Positions 16,616 to 25,193 of a stretch of DNA of 64,000 bases are shown here, one piece after another (position 1 is the first letter of the stretch; the number at the start of each line of letters is the position of its first letter). The notes under the pieces were generated by a model. It did no database searches and was not told where the DNA came from. It worked only from the letters and a program-made list of their open reading frames with translations. Position numbers and translations under genes: made by a program. Origin of the DNA: Micromonospora eburnea (GTDB lineage: Bacteria; Actinomycetota; Actinomycetes; Mycobacteriales; Micromonosporaceae); the NCBI RefSeq assembly GCF_900090225.1, contig NZ_FMHY01000002.1, forward strand, positions 4,340,001 through 4,404,000. The letters are read 5' to 3'.

Positions 16616-18826
16616 TCAGTGGTGTTGGGGCGTCAGGCGGACTCGTCTGAGCAGTTGTGCGTTGAGCGCCACCACGATGGTGGAGGCGGACATCAGCACC
16701 GCGCCGACCGCCGGGCTGAGCGCGACGCCGGCCCAGGCCAGTGCGCCGGCGGCGAGCGGGATCGCCACCACGTTGTAGCCGGCCGCCCAGGCCAGGTTCT
16801 GCACCATCTTCCGGTAGGACGCCCGGGACAGCCGGATCACGCCGGTCACGCCGCGCGGGTCGGAGGAGGCCAGGACGACCCCGGCCGACTCGATCGCCAC
16901 GTCGGTGCCGGCACCGATCGCGATGCCCACGTCGGCGCGGGCCAGGGCCGGAGCGTCGTTCACCCCGTCGCCGACCATCGCCACGGTCAGGCCGCGGGCC
17001 TGCAGGTCGGCGACCGCCTTGTCCTTGTCGGCGGGGAGCACCTCGGCGAACACCTCGTCCACGCCGGTCCGGAAGCCCAGGTCGGCGGCGACCGCCTCAG
17101 CGACCGGCCGGGCGTCCCCGGTGATCATGACGATCTTGTTCACTCCCGCTTCCCGCAGCTCGGCGATCGCCTGCCGGGCCTCCGGCCGTACCTCGTCCTC
17201 GAGGGCGAACGCTCCGATCGCCTCCGGCCGGCCGCCGGCCGGCAGGCGCAACAGGTGCAGCACGGCAGCTCCCCGCTCCGACCACCGGCTGCTGGCGGTG
17301 GCGAGCTCGGCAGGCACCGTGGCGTCGAGTTCCCGCAGCAGGGCGGGCCCGCCGACCGCGTACGAGGTGCCGTCGACAACCGCCTGCACCCCACGCCCGG
17401 TCAGCGAACGGAAGTCGCGGGCGATGGCTGCCGCGCCTCGGTTCCGGGCTGCCTTGACCAGTGCCCTCGCGAGGGGGTGCTCGCTGTCGGCCTCGACGGC
17501 CCCGGCGACACGCAGCACCTCGTCCTCGGTGAGCCCGTGGGCGGCGGCGGTCGCCGTGACGGTGTGGGCGCCCTTGGTCAGGGTGCCGGTCTTGTCGAAC
17601 AGAACGGCGTCGACGCCGCGCATGCGTTCCAGGGCCATGCGGTCCTTGACCAGAATGCCGGCCTTGGCCGACACCGCGGTCGACAGCGCGATCACCAGCG
17701 GGATGGCCAGTCCAAGCGCGTGCGGGCAGGCGATCACCAGCACCGTCACGGTGCGGACAACGGCGTCGTTGACGTCGCCGAGCGCCCACCAGGCGGTGAA
17801 GGTAATCAGCGCGGCGGCGGTGGCCAGGTAGAACAGCGCCGCGGCGAACCGGTCGGCGAGCACCTGCGCGCGGCCGGCGGACGCCTGCGCCTGGGCGACG
17901 AGGCGACCGATTCCGGCGAGGGCGGTGTCCTCACCGACTGCTTCGACGCGTACCCGAAGGGTGTTGTCCGTGGCGACCGTGCCCGCCACCACACGGTCGC
18001 CGACGGTACGCGGCACCGGCCGCGACTCCCCCGTGATCATCGATTCGTCCAGCTCGGCGGCGCCGTCGACGATACGGCCGTCGGCGGGGATGCGAGCGCC
18101 GGAGCGGATCAGGACCACGTCGCCGAGCCGCAGCCCGGTCACCGGCACCCGTCGGACGAGCCCTTCGCCCTCGATCCGCTCGGCGTCGTCGGGCAGCAGG
18201 GCGGCGAGGGCGGCCAGCGCGCCCTGCGCCTGCCCGATGGCCTTCATCTCCTGCCAGTGGCCGAGCAGCATGATGCTCACCAGCGCGGCCAACTCCCACC
18301 AGAAGTCGAGGTGGAACAGGCCGAGGCTGGTCGCCAGGGAGGCGACATAGGCGACGGCGATCGCCATCGAGATCAGCAGCATCATGCCCGGCGCGCGGTC
18401 CCGGACCTCACGCACCGCGCCGACCAGGAACGGCCAGCCGCCGTAGAAGAAGACGATTGAGCCGAGGACCGGGCCGACCCATGCCATGCCGGGGAAGTCG
18501 AGTGAGTAGCCGAACCAGTCCATCACCATGTGGCTGGTGGCCACGATCGGCAGGGTCAGAGCCAGGCTGAGCCAGAACTTGCGGCGGAACTGCTCCGGAT
18601 CATGCCCGGCATGCTTGTCGTGCCCGTGCCCGTGCCCGTGGCCGCCGTGGTGGCCGCGGTGCTCTTCATGGCCATGGTGCTCTGGATGACTGTGGTGCTC
18701 TGGATGGCCGGGGTGGGCCGGGGTTCCCGGGGCCGGCACGTGCACGTCGTGCTCGGATGCGCCCGTTCCGTGGCCAGGGTGAGTATGCGCGTCGGGCAGG
18801 TCCTGCTCGATGTGGTGACGGGTCAT
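16616..18826 (-). CDS. Heavy-metal P1B-type ATPase (CPH motif, CopB-like copper exporter)
   Basis: Membrane ATPase of 736 residues that exports copper or a similar soft metal. The N-terminal about 85 residues are very rich in histidine (HPGHPEHHSHPEHHGHEEH) and probably bind metal. The transmembrane metal site is CPH (VIACPHALGLAIPL) rather than CPC, as in the P1B-3/CopB group. The catalytic aspartate is in FDKTGTLTKG, the phosphatase motif is MITGES, and the hinge is MVGDGVNDAPAL. ATG 18826 has GGAGG 8 nt upstream. A CsoR-like palindrome overlaps the -10 box, so copper induction is likely. It lies with a CopZ-type chaperone and an FAD oxidoreductase, all with similar operators. Cu(I) versus Cu(II) preference cannot be decided here. 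Confidence 0.93.
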   Translation of the reverse strand: MTRHHIEQDLPDAHTHPGHGTGASEHDVHVPAPGTPAHPGHPEHHSHPEHHGHEEHRGHHGGHGHGHGHDKHAGHDPEQFRRKFWLSLALTLPIVATSHMVMDWFGYSLDFPGMAWVGPVLGSIVFFYGGWPFLVGAVREVRDRAPGMMLLISMAIAVAYVASLATSLGLFHLDFWWELAALVSIMLLGHWQEMKAIGQAQGALAALAALLPDDAERIEGEGLVRRVPVTGLRLGDVVLIRSGARIPADGRIVDGAAELDESMITGESRPVPRTVGDRVVAGTVATDNTLRVRVEAVGEDTALAGIGRLVAQAQASAGRAQVLADRFAAALFYLATAAALITFTAWWALGDVNDAVVRTVTVLVIACPHALGLAIPLVIALSTAVSAKAGILVKDRMALERMRGVDAVLFDKTGTLTKGAHTVTATAAAHGLTEDEVLRVAGAVEADSEHPLARALVKAARNRGAAAIARDFRSLTGRGVQAVVDGTSYAVGGPALLRELDATVPAELATASSRWSERGAAVLHLLRLPAGGRPEAIGAFALEDEVRPEARQAIAELREAGVNKIVMITGDARPVAEAVAADLGFRTGVDEVFAEVLPADKDKAVADLQARGLTVAMVGDGVNDAPALARADVGIAIGAGTDVAIESAGVVLASSDPRGVTGVIRLSRASYRKMVQNLAWAAGYNVVAIPLAAGALAWAGVALSPAVGAVLMSASTIVVALNAQLLRRVRLTPQHH

Positions 18827-18847
18827 GGTGTCCACCTCCGCCTTCAA

Positions 18848-18874
18848 ACTATACCCCTAGGGGGTATGTGGCAA
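18848..18874 (-). promoter_or_regulatory. CsoR-like operator and promoter of the copper ATPase
   Basis: ATACCCCTAGGGGGTAT at 18851-18867 is a near-perfect palindrome matching the CsoR operator form. On the gene strand TATAGT (18853-18848) can act as a -10 and TTGCCA (18874-18869) as a -35, so a bound repressor would block both. The gene starts 22 bp downstream. Confidence 0.8.
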
Positions 18875-19001
18875 GTCGTGGTTGCCGGGCTGGCCCAGTT
18901 GCTCGATTACGGCTGCCCGGCAGGGGTAACTCATCGAGGCCGGACTGCGGGCACGTCTACCGGAGGGACGGACGACGCATCGGCCAGGTGACCGCCACCC
19001 A

Positions 19002-19042
19002 CGTCGAGGCCCGCTGCCCACGCTGGGCAGCGGGCCTCGACG
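19002..19042. terminator. Perfect 19-bp hairpin downstream of copZ
   Basis: Positions 19002-19020 and 19024-19042 are exact reverse complements separated by the loop CGC. It lies 20 bp after the copZ stop. On that strand it should terminate the chaperone transcript and keep it separate from the ATPase gene. The rest of 18875-19001 shows nothing else I can support. Confidence 0.85.
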
Positions 19043-19062
19043 CGTACGGGGCGACCGGCGTG

Positions 19063-19272
19063 TCAGACCGGCGCCGCCTCGTATCCAGCCGCCTCAAGCG
19101 CCTCCACGACCCGGGCGTCGTCGACCTGCCGCGCCGCCCGCACCGCGACCTGGCCGGCGGCCAGGTCCACGTCGACCTGGTCGACCCCGCCCAGCTCACC
19201 GAGCAGGTTCCGCACCTTGTTGGCGCAGCCGGTGCAGGTCATACCGCCGACCTTGTACACACTCGCGCTCAT
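19063..19272 (-). CDS. copZ: Heavy-metal-associated domain protein, CopZ-type copper chaperone
   Basis: A 69-residue single HMA domain with the copper-binding loop GGMTCTGCAN (CxxC, residues about 9-18) and the ferredoxin-like pattern ending in VVEALEAAGYEA. It delivers Cu(I) to the export ATPase and to the CsoR sensor. ATG 19272 has GGGAG 7 nt upstream. A CsoR-like palindrome lies 20 bp before the start. It forms its own transcription unit, ended by a strong hairpin. Confidence 0.93.
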   Translation of the reverse strand: MSASVYKVGGMTCTGCANKVRNLLGELGGVDQVDVDLAAGQVAVRAARQVDDARVVEALEAAGYEAAPV

Positions 19273-19291
19273 GTCCAGCTCCCTTCAAGAT

Positions 19292-19308
19292 ATACCCCTG
19301 CCGGGTAT
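19292..19308 (-). promoter_or_regulatory. CsoR-like operator before copZ
   Basis: ATACCCctgccGGGTAT, a 6-bp dyad with a 5-bp centre, matches the ATPase operator in arms and length. TATATC overlapping its edge on the gene strand may be the -10 box. Confidence 0.75.
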
Positions 19309-19401
19309 CTGCCTTGACCGTACGTCGGTACGGCCGCTTCACGCAAACCCCTGAATCGCAATGTCCGGGGCGCGGATCTGCCCGGCCCGTGGAGCCGAGC
19401 C

Positions 19402-19454
19402 TATACCCCCTCCCCCTAGGTGTATATGCTGAGCGTCGTACCCGCCGGGGGTAT
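19402..19454 (+). promoter_or_regulatory. Two CsoR-like elements before the FAD oxidoreductase
   Basis: TATACCCCC...GTATA (19402-19426) and TACCCgccgGGGGTA (about 19439-19452) both carry the ATACCC/GGGTAT arms seen at the two neighbouring copper promoters, although the first has an enlarged centre. They lie 20-70 bp before the oxidoreductase start and place it in the same regulon (inference). Confidence 0.6.
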
Positions 19455-19474
19455 AAGCCATGGAGGTGGCCAAC

Positions 19475-20635
19475 GTGGAGAGAATCGTGGTGGTCGGTGC
19501 GTCGCTGGCCGGAGTGCGCGCCGTTCAGGCGCTACGCACCGCTGGCTTCACCGGCGAACTGACGCTTATCGGCGCCGAGCGGCACAGCCCCTACAACCGC
19601 CCACCCCTGTCCAAGAGCGTGCTGCGGGGCGACGACGACGTCACCCTGCCCGGCGCGGCGGAACTCGACGAGAAATGGCTGCTCGGCAGGGCGGCGATGC
19701 GGCTCGACACGATCGCCAGGGTGGTGACCGTGGACGACGGCTCGGAGGTCCGCTATGACGGACTCGTCATCGCCACCGGCGCCCGGCCCCGGCGGCTGGC
19801 CGACCATCCGGCAGGCGTACACACCCTGCGGACGCTCGACGACGCGCTCGCCCTGCGCGCCGCCCTGAGCGAGGGGCAGCGGCGGATCGTGGTGATCGGC
19901 GGCGGCTTCGTCGGCGGGGAGGTCACGTCGACAGCGCGGTCTCTCGGCCACGAGGTCACGCTCGTCGACGGTGCGGCGCACCCCATGGTCACCGCCCTGG
20001 GCACCCAGACCGCCCAGTGGCTCGGCGATCTTCACCGGCACAACGGCGTGAACCTCATCTCCGGAGTACGGGTCACCGGCTTTGACGGCACCGCGCGGGT
20101 CACCGGCGTACGGCTCGGCGACGGTCGCGTCATCCCGGCCGACCTCGTCGTCGCGGGCATGGGCGTGGTGCCCAACACCGACTGGCTCGACGGCAGCGGC
20201 CTCACCGTCGCGGACGGCGTGGTGTGCGAGTCGACCCTGCATGCCCGGGGCGCGGCCGACATCGTGGCCGCCGGCGACGTGGCGCGCTGGCCGCACCAGT
20301 TGTACGGCAACACCCTGGTCCGGGTCGAGCACTGGGCCAACGCCAACGACCAGGGCCGGGTGGCCGCGCTGAACCTGCTGGCCGGGCCCGACGACGCCAC
20401 GCCGTTCGCCGACGTGCCCTCGTTCGCCACGAACGCGCACGGCGCGCGGATCCAGATCGCCGGCCTGCCACACCTGGCCGAGGAGTCCAGGCTGGTCACC
20501 GGCGCGGTCGAGGACCACCAGTTCACCGTCGGCTTCACCCGCAACGGTGTGCTGGTCGGGGTGGTGGCGGTGAACTCACCGAGGGACTTCGTCCGCCTGA
20601 AGCGGGGCGTCGCCGCGCGGTCGGCTGGTCTTTGA
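19475..20635 (+). CDS. FAD-dependent NAD(P)H oxidoreductase (ferredoxin reductase / pyridine nucleotide-disulphide family)
   Basis: A 386-residue flavoprotein. The FAD motif is VVVGASLAGVRAVQALR at the N-terminus, the NAD(P)H motif is IVVIGGGFVGGEV (about residues 148-160), and AADIVAAGDVARWP is the second FAD contact. The C-terminal domain fits the ferredoxin/rubredoxin reductase-like group. GTG 19475 has GGAGG 8 nt upstream. ATG 19460 is in frame but overlaps that ribosome-binding site and has none of its own. The copper-type operators upstream suggest a role in copper stress, for example supplying electrons to a reductive or repair partner. That role is inference; no ferredoxin gene is adjacent. 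Confidence 0.9.
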   Translation: MERIVVVGASLAGVRAVQALRTAGFTGELTLIGAERHSPYNRPPLSKSVLRGDDDVTLPGAAELDEKWLLGRAAMRLDTIARVVTVDDGSEVRYDGLVIATGARPRRLADHPAGVHTLRTLDDALALRAALSEGQRRIVVIGGGFVGGEVTSTARSLGHEVTLVDGAAHPMVTALGTQTAQWLGDLHRHNGVNLISGVRVTGFDGTARVTGVRLGDGRVIPADLVVAGMGVVPNTDWLDGSGLTVADGVVCESTLHARGAADIVAAGDVARWPHQLYGNTLVRVEHWANANDQGRVAALNLLAGPDDATPFADVPSFATNAHGARIQIAGLPHLAEESRLVTGAVEDHQFTVGFTRNGVLVGVVAVNSPRDFVRLKRGVAARSAGL

Positions 20636-20704
20636 ACGTGCGCGTACTGCGCGACCCCCGCTGAACCGGCGTTCCTCCTCGGCGGATGCCCGGATGCTCC
20701 GGCG

Positions 20705-21466
20705 TTATCGAGAGGACCACCAGGTCGAAGCCGAGGCGGCGGTGAAGCCGAGGGACTCGTACAGCGGCCTACCCAGCCGTGAGGCCGTGAGCGTGACCGG
20801 CCGGTCCACCAGATGGGCGAGGGACCCCAGCATGACCGCCCGCCCCACGCCACGGGAACGGAAAGCCGCACGGGTTCCGACCCAGTAGTGGCTGCCGAAC
20901 CCGTTCGCCGCGACGGTGACGCACGCCCCGGCGACCTCACCGTCAAGACGCGCGACGAACACGTCCACACCCGGCTGCTCGATCAGGGCCAGGGGGAACA
21001 TCTCGCCGCCCCGATACGGTTCGAACCTGGTCAGTTCGAAGCTCGCGATCACGACACGTTCGGCCGCGCGCAGGTCCGCCTCGGTCCGCACCCGGCACAC
21101 CTCCATCGCCGGTTCGGCCACAAGGCCGGGCTGGCGCAGCATCACCGGCATCTGCCAGCTACGCATGTCCAGATGGCTCAGATCGGTCGCGCTGAACGGG
21201 TCCTCGGCGTCGACCGGACCGGTGGCCCGGCTCGCCAGCTCGGTGATCTCGGCCATCTCGTCGACGCCGAGGTCGGGCTCCTGAATCAGGACGCGCAGGC
21301 CCGCGCGCTCGTCACCGGCGACAGCGAGGAAACCCCGGCGGCGGATCACCTCGTGGCCACGGGCCCGGCCTTTCGCGGCCCAGAAGGCGGCGGAGTTGCG
21401 GGCCTGGCGCAGCGGCGCCTCGGCGAGGTGCGCGAGCTGGTCGTTGATGTTCGTTCCGATCGTCAT
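20705..21466 (-). CDS. GNAT family N-acetyltransferase
   Basis: A 253-residue protein whose C-terminal half is a GNAT fold: VARLDGEVAGACVTV forms the central strands and GTRAAFRSRGVGRAVMLGSLAH is the acetyl-CoA pyrophosphate-binding loop (R-x-x-G-x-G/A form). The N-terminal half (residues 1-115) has the same general layout but a weaker match, as in two-domain GNAT proteins. Its start is ATG 21466 with GAAGGA about 12 nt before it. It converges with the FAD oxidoreductase. Substrate unknown. Confidence 0.85.
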   Translation of the reverse strand: MTIGTNINDQLAHLAEAPLRQARNSAAFWAAKGRARGHEVIRRRGFLAVAGDERAGLRVLIQEPDLGVDEMAEITELASRATGPVDAEDPFSATDLSHLDMRSWQMPVMLRQPGLVAEPAMEVCRVRTEADLRAAERVVIASFELTRFEPYRGGEMFPLALIEQPGVDVFVARLDGEVAGACVTVAANGFGSHYWVGTRAAFRSRGVGRAVMLGSLAHLVDRPVTLTASRLGRPLYESLGFTAASASTWWSSR

Positions 21467-21605
21467 GGTGCTAACGATTCCTTCTCAATGCCCCGAGCAC
21501 TGTACTCGTTCTGCCGTCGATCCACTGTGCTCGCCGGCCCGCTCACCATCTGCCCATGCTGACGCCTCGGGCTCGACGGCGGCGAGTCCGGGACGCTGAG
21601 TCGCC

Positions 21606-21893
21606 TCATCTGGGGCCGATACGGCTCATCGCGCCCGGCGTGACCGCACGGTGATCGTCACACAGCCGAGGCCGATCACCAGTGCGGCCCGGACAGCCCG
21701 AGGGCCCACCAGACCCCCGCGTCCGACCCGGTCGTAGGCGCGCCGCCCCCGGGTCCGTCGCAGTCCAGGTGATCTTGTCGATGACCTCGCTGATCCACGC
21801 GCCGTGCACCTCGATCGGCGTGGCCAGGAACCGAGGTGGGGCCAGCACCACCACGAAGGCGGGCTTCAGCACCGCTGACCCGACGACCGGCAC
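21606..21893 (-). pseudogene. Possible short gene or gene remnant in a 566-bp gap
   Basis: The gap 21467-22032 holds no recognisable full gene. This 95-codon frame has strong GC bias at third positions over its first 50 codons (VVVLAPPRFLATPIEVHGAW...), unlike random sequence, and then turns into arginine/glycine-rich low-information sequence. That pattern suggests a truncated or frameshifted gene, but I do not recognise a family. Confidence 0.25.
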
Positions 21894-22032
21894 GGAGCAG
21901 AGTTCCTTCCATCGATTCGGTCACCCAAGCGCGGCACGCCCGGCGTGGTCGGTCGCGGGACCCGGCCGACCGGGCCGGGCGAACGCCCGATCTCCCGGTC
22001 GCCGGGAGCCGCTGAGAGACAGGGGAAGCGAA

Positions 22033-22821
22033 ATGCCCACAACGCTCGACAACTCGTCAACCCCGTCCACCACCGGCACGCCGCCGGTGCGGCCGGACGA
22101 TCGCAGCCGCCCGCGACGGCAACTGCGCTGGGCGGTACCGCTGCTGCTGGTCGCGACCGGGTTCGTCGCGTACGCGTTGCCGCCGTACCTGACGCTGGAT
22201 CCGAGCCGGTCCCGACTGCCCGCCCCGGAGGGTGTCCCGCAGTACTACCCGCTGCTGGTGGCACACATCGTCTTCGGCTCGGTGGCGCTGCTCGCCGGCT
22301 GTTTCCAGGTCTGGCCGTGGTTCCGCCGACGTCACCCGGTCGCACACCGCTGGATGGGTCGGGCGTACTTCTTCGGCGGGGTCTTCCCGGCGGGGGTCGC
22401 CGTGCTGGGCGTCGCACCGTTCAGCAGCACCGGTTTCGTCTCCCAGGTCGGCAACACCATGCTGGCGGTCCTGTGGTTGGCCACCTCGATCGCCGGGTAC
22501 CGGATGGCGCGGCAACGCCGGTTCGTCGAGCACCGCCGGTGGATGGTCCGCAGTTTCGCGCTGACCACGTCGATCGTGCTGAACCGGGTGTGGTTGATCC
22601 TCTTCGTCGTTCTGCTGCTGCCGCACGTCGACACGACGTACGGCGGCGACCAGGACGCGATGATCCAGGCAGCGGCCGGCGGCAGCGTCTGGATGAGCTG
22701 GGTGGTCAACCTGCTCGTCGCCGAGTGGTGGTTGGAGCGCGGCGACGCCCACCGCCGGGCCCGGCGCGCCGTCCAGGTCGCCAGCCATCGCCATGACGGG
22801 TCAGCTACGGAGAGAGGGTGA
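22033..22821 (+). CDS. DUF2306-type integral membrane protein
   Basis: A 262-residue protein with about six membrane segments (RWAVPLLLVATGFVAYALPPYL first). The conserved pattern of the DUF2306 group is visible: HPVAHRWMGRAYFFGG and FVEHRRWMVRSFALTTSIVLNRVW, where histidines and arginines inside the membrane may bind haem or a quinone. ATG 22033 has AGGGGAAG 5 nt upstream. Its last 17 bp overlap the end of the convergent secreted-protein gene. Function unknown. Confidence 0.85.
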   Translation: MPTTLDNSSTPSTTGTPPVRPDDRSRPRRQLRWAVPLLLVATGFVAYALPPYLTLDPSRSRLPAPEGVPQYYPLLVAHIVFGSVALLAGCFQVWPWFRRRHPVAHRWMGRAYFFGGVFPAGVAVLGVAPFSSTGFVSQVGNTMLAVLWLATSIAGYRMARQRRFVEHRRWMVRSFALTTSIVLNRVWLILFVVLLLPHVDTTYGGDQDAMIQAAAGGSVWMSWVVNLLVAEWWLERGDAHRRARRAVQVASHRHDGSATERG

Positions 22822-23965
22822 GCGAGACGTTGAAGCCGTCCCGGATCAACCCGGGCGCTCGAATCGGCGCCAACTCGCCCTGCCACGGCTGCGGGAACGG
22901 CCCGCCGGGCCACCGCCAGCGCCACCACCACCAGATTTCGTTGCCGCACCATCCGGAGTAGAGGTAGTCCCCGGCGGCGAGGAGCGAGACCGGGCCTCCC
23001 GGACGTGCGACACCGGTAGGGCCGACCGCGAACGGCTCCAGCCAACTGCCGGTCAGGTCGGTTGCCGCGGCCCGGATCGCGCCGTCGGCACCGGCGAAGA
23101 ACACGGCCAGCGCGCCGTTGGGAAGCCGCACCGCGGCCAGGGAAGCCCCGGACGGCACCGCCCCGGCTGCTGTGATCGCTACCGGCGCCCACGGGTCCGG
23201 CAGCGGTCCCGCCGAGATGTGCGCCGTCCAGAGACGTCCGTCCCGCCCGGTGAAGAACGTCTGCACGCCGGCGCTGGTGGTCAGCGCCGCCACACCCCCA
23301 CCGGGTTGCGCCACATCGGGGGGACTGTTCAGGACCGCTGCCGGCGTACCGGAGCCGGTCTGCCAGATCGAATACAGCCCGCCGTTGCCCCCCACGAACA
23401 CCACCCCGGGAGCGGACGCGGGTGACACGGCCGCCGCGATGATCGCGCCGGGTGGCGCGATACCCGCCCCGGACCAGGGTTGTGGTCCAGGTCCTCCCGG
23501 CCGTGCCGGTTGGCGATAGGAAGCACGGTAGACCGCACCGTTACGTCCCACGAAAAAGACGTGCTCCCAACCTTGGGCGCTCACCGCGCTCAACGGAGCA
23601 CCCGGCGGCGCCAGACCGCTCGGTCCGTCCAGGGCGACGGTGTAACCCGGATGAGTGTAGGCGGGTGCCGTCATCATCATTCCGCCCTGCGTACCGATGG
23701 CGAAGGCGGACACACTGCCATCGTTTTCCATGAACGTGGCCAGACCGGCGCCCGGCGGGGCCATCACGGCACTGCTGACCGGCACCGGAGCCCCGAACGA
23801 CGACGAATAGAGACGGCCGTCAGCCCCAATCGCGAACCCGACCGGCTGGCCCAGCGCGGCCTGCGCCGCACCGGCCGCCGGCGGCCCGAGTGGCGCGATC
23901 ACGAGAGCCGCAGCGGCGCCCACCCCCATGACAAGGCGCCGGAACCGGCCACTGGCACTGGTCAT
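22805..23965 (-). CDS. Secreted protein with beta-propeller-like repeats
   Basis: A 386-residue exported protein. Residues 1-34 are a Sec signal peptide with arginines, a hydrophobic core (LVMGVGAAAALVIAPLG) and an alanine-rich cleavage region. The mature part consists of repeats of about 48-55 residues, each with a G-x-G-x-hydrophobic strand (FAIGADGRLYSSSF, VFFVGRNGAVYRASY, VVFVGGNGGLYSIW, TFFTGRDGRLWTAH, VFFAGADGAIRAAA), resembling fucose-lectin/PLL-type propellers. Sugar binding is possible but unproven. ATG 23965 has GGGAGGAG 5 nt upstream. A tryptophan- and arginine-rich stretch occurs near the C-terminus. Confidence 0.8.
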   Translation of the reverse strand: MTSASGRFRRLVMGVGAAAALVIAPLGPPAAGAAQAALGQPVGFAIGADGRLYSSSFGAPVPVSSAVMAPPGAGLATFMENDGSVSAFAIGTQGGMMMTAPAYTHPGYTVALDGPSGLAPPGAPLSAVSAQGWEHVFFVGRNGAVYRASYRQPARPGGPGPQPWSGAGIAPPGAIIAAAVSPASAPGVVFVGGNGGLYSIWQTGSGTPAAVLNSPPDVAQPGGGVAALTTSAGVQTFFTGRDGRLWTAHISAGPLPDPWAPVAITAAGAVPSGASLAAVRLPNGALAVFFAGADGAIRAAATDLTGSWLEPFAVGPTGVARPGGPVSLLAAGDYLYSGWCGNEIWWWWRWRWPGGPFPQPWQGELAPIRAPGLIRDGFNVSLTLSP

Positions 23966-24267
23966 CGAAACTCCTCCCGATCACAGCACCGCTGACAATA
24001 GATTCCCCATCCCCCACGTCCATTGCCCATCATCAATGGCTGATGCGATGTGCGAATTCGCGCCGCGCCCCTTGACACGAAGGCCGGCACCCGGCGCCGC
24101 AGACGCTCCCACCACACCCGCCGCCCCAACCCTCGACCTCAGCCTTGATCCCGCTCGACGGCTGCCGTACTAGGGTCGAGGGCGACCCGCGCGATGACGG
24201 TACGCAGCGACACCGCGACCGCCCGTCGCCGGATCGGCGGCGACGCCGCGAAGGTGAGGAGCACGTC

Positions 24268-25128
24268 ATGGTCATGGCCGACGGCCGCCCGGCCGGTCGA
24301 TCGCCCCTGCGCTTCTTCGCGCTCGTCTTCGCCCTGGCGATTCCGTTCTGGCTCCTCGAACCGCTGACCGAGGACCTCTCGGCCGTGCTCCCCATGCGGC
24401 TGCCGACCAGCGCGGCGATGTTCGTCTGCCCGTTCGTCGCCGCGCTGATCCTCACCCGCACCGACGCCCATCCCCGCAGCGCCCGGCGCCTGCTGCGACA
24501 CAGCGTCAGCCGGCAGGGCATCGACCGCCGGCGGTGGTACCTGCCGGCGCTGCTGATCATGCCGGCGCTCATGTTCCTGTCGTACGTGGTGGCCCGCGCC
24601 GTCGGGGACCCGATGCCCGCTCCCCGCTTCGACCTCACGTCCGCCCTGGTCGCCCTCGTGCTGTTCGGCGTCGCCGGCGTGATGGAGGAGGTCGGCTGGA
24701 TGGGCTACCTCGGCGGGGTGCTCCAGGAGCGGTACACCGCGCTGGGGGCCGCGACGCTCCTCGGCGTGGTCTGGGCCGTCTGGCACATCGTGCCGTACGC
24801 GCAGGCCGGCCACTCCGTACAGTGGATCACCTGGCAGTGCGTGCTGACGGTGGCGCTACGGGTCACCATCTTCTGGCTCTACAACAACAACGCCGGCAAC
24901 GTGCTGCTGGCGAGCCTCTTCCACGCGAGCATCAACGTCAGCGACGCGCTCTATCCGGTCGACGGGTCCGCCTACAACCCGGTCATCTCCGGCGCGGTGA
25001 TCGTGCTGGCCGCCACCGTCATCGCCTTCCTCTGGGGCGCGGACACCCTGACCCGGTTCCGCTGGTCCCCGTCCCGGCCCACCCCGGCCCCCGCCTCCGA
25101 ATCAACCAGCGCTGAAACATTTCCCTAA
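24268..25128 (+). CDS. CPBP family intramembrane metalloprotease homologue
   Basis: A 286-residue membrane protein of the CAAX protease/bacteriocin-processing (Abi) group with about eight hydrophobic segments. The three active-site motifs can be located: EEVGWMGYL (motif EExxxR), VVWAVWH (FxxxH-like) and SLFHASIN (HxxxN). The arginine normally found in the first motif is methionine here, so activity may be altered. ATG 24268 has GAGGAG 6 nt upstream; ATG 24274 is an alternative. It stands alone before the GDSL esterase gene. Physiological substrate unknown. Confidence 0.85.
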   Translation: MVMADGRPAGRSPLRFFALVFALAIPFWLLEPLTEDLSAVLPMRLPTSAAMFVCPFVAALILTRTDAHPRSARRLLRHSVSRQGIDRRRWYLPALLIMPALMFLSYVVARAVGDPMPAPRFDLTSALVALVLFGVAGVMEEVGWMGYLGGVLQERYTALGAATLLGVVWAVWHIVPYAQAGHSVQWITWQCVLTVALRVTIFWLYNNNAGNVLLASLFHASINVSDALYPVDGSAYNPVISGAVIVLAATVIAFLWGADTLTRFRWSPSRPTPAPASESTSAETFP

Positions 25129-25132
25129 ATAT

Positions 25133-25144
25133 TGACGGCCGTCA
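25133..25144. promoter_or_regulatory. 12-bp perfect palindrome before the esterase gene
   Basis: TGACGGCCGTCA lies 50 bp upstream of the esterase ATG and includes TTGACG, which could serve as a -35 box. It is a candidate operator for a TetR-like or similar dimeric repressor; no regulator gene is adjacent. Confidence 0.4.
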
Positions 25145-25193
25145 TTTATGCGGGACAGAATCACGGCACCCCATGATCCCACTGGGAGGCGCC

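Noticed and set aside
16619..18460. Plus-strand frame of 613 codons opposite the copper ATPase
   Set aside because: Gly/Arg/His/Gln-rich shadow frame; all P-type ATPase motifs are on the minus strand.
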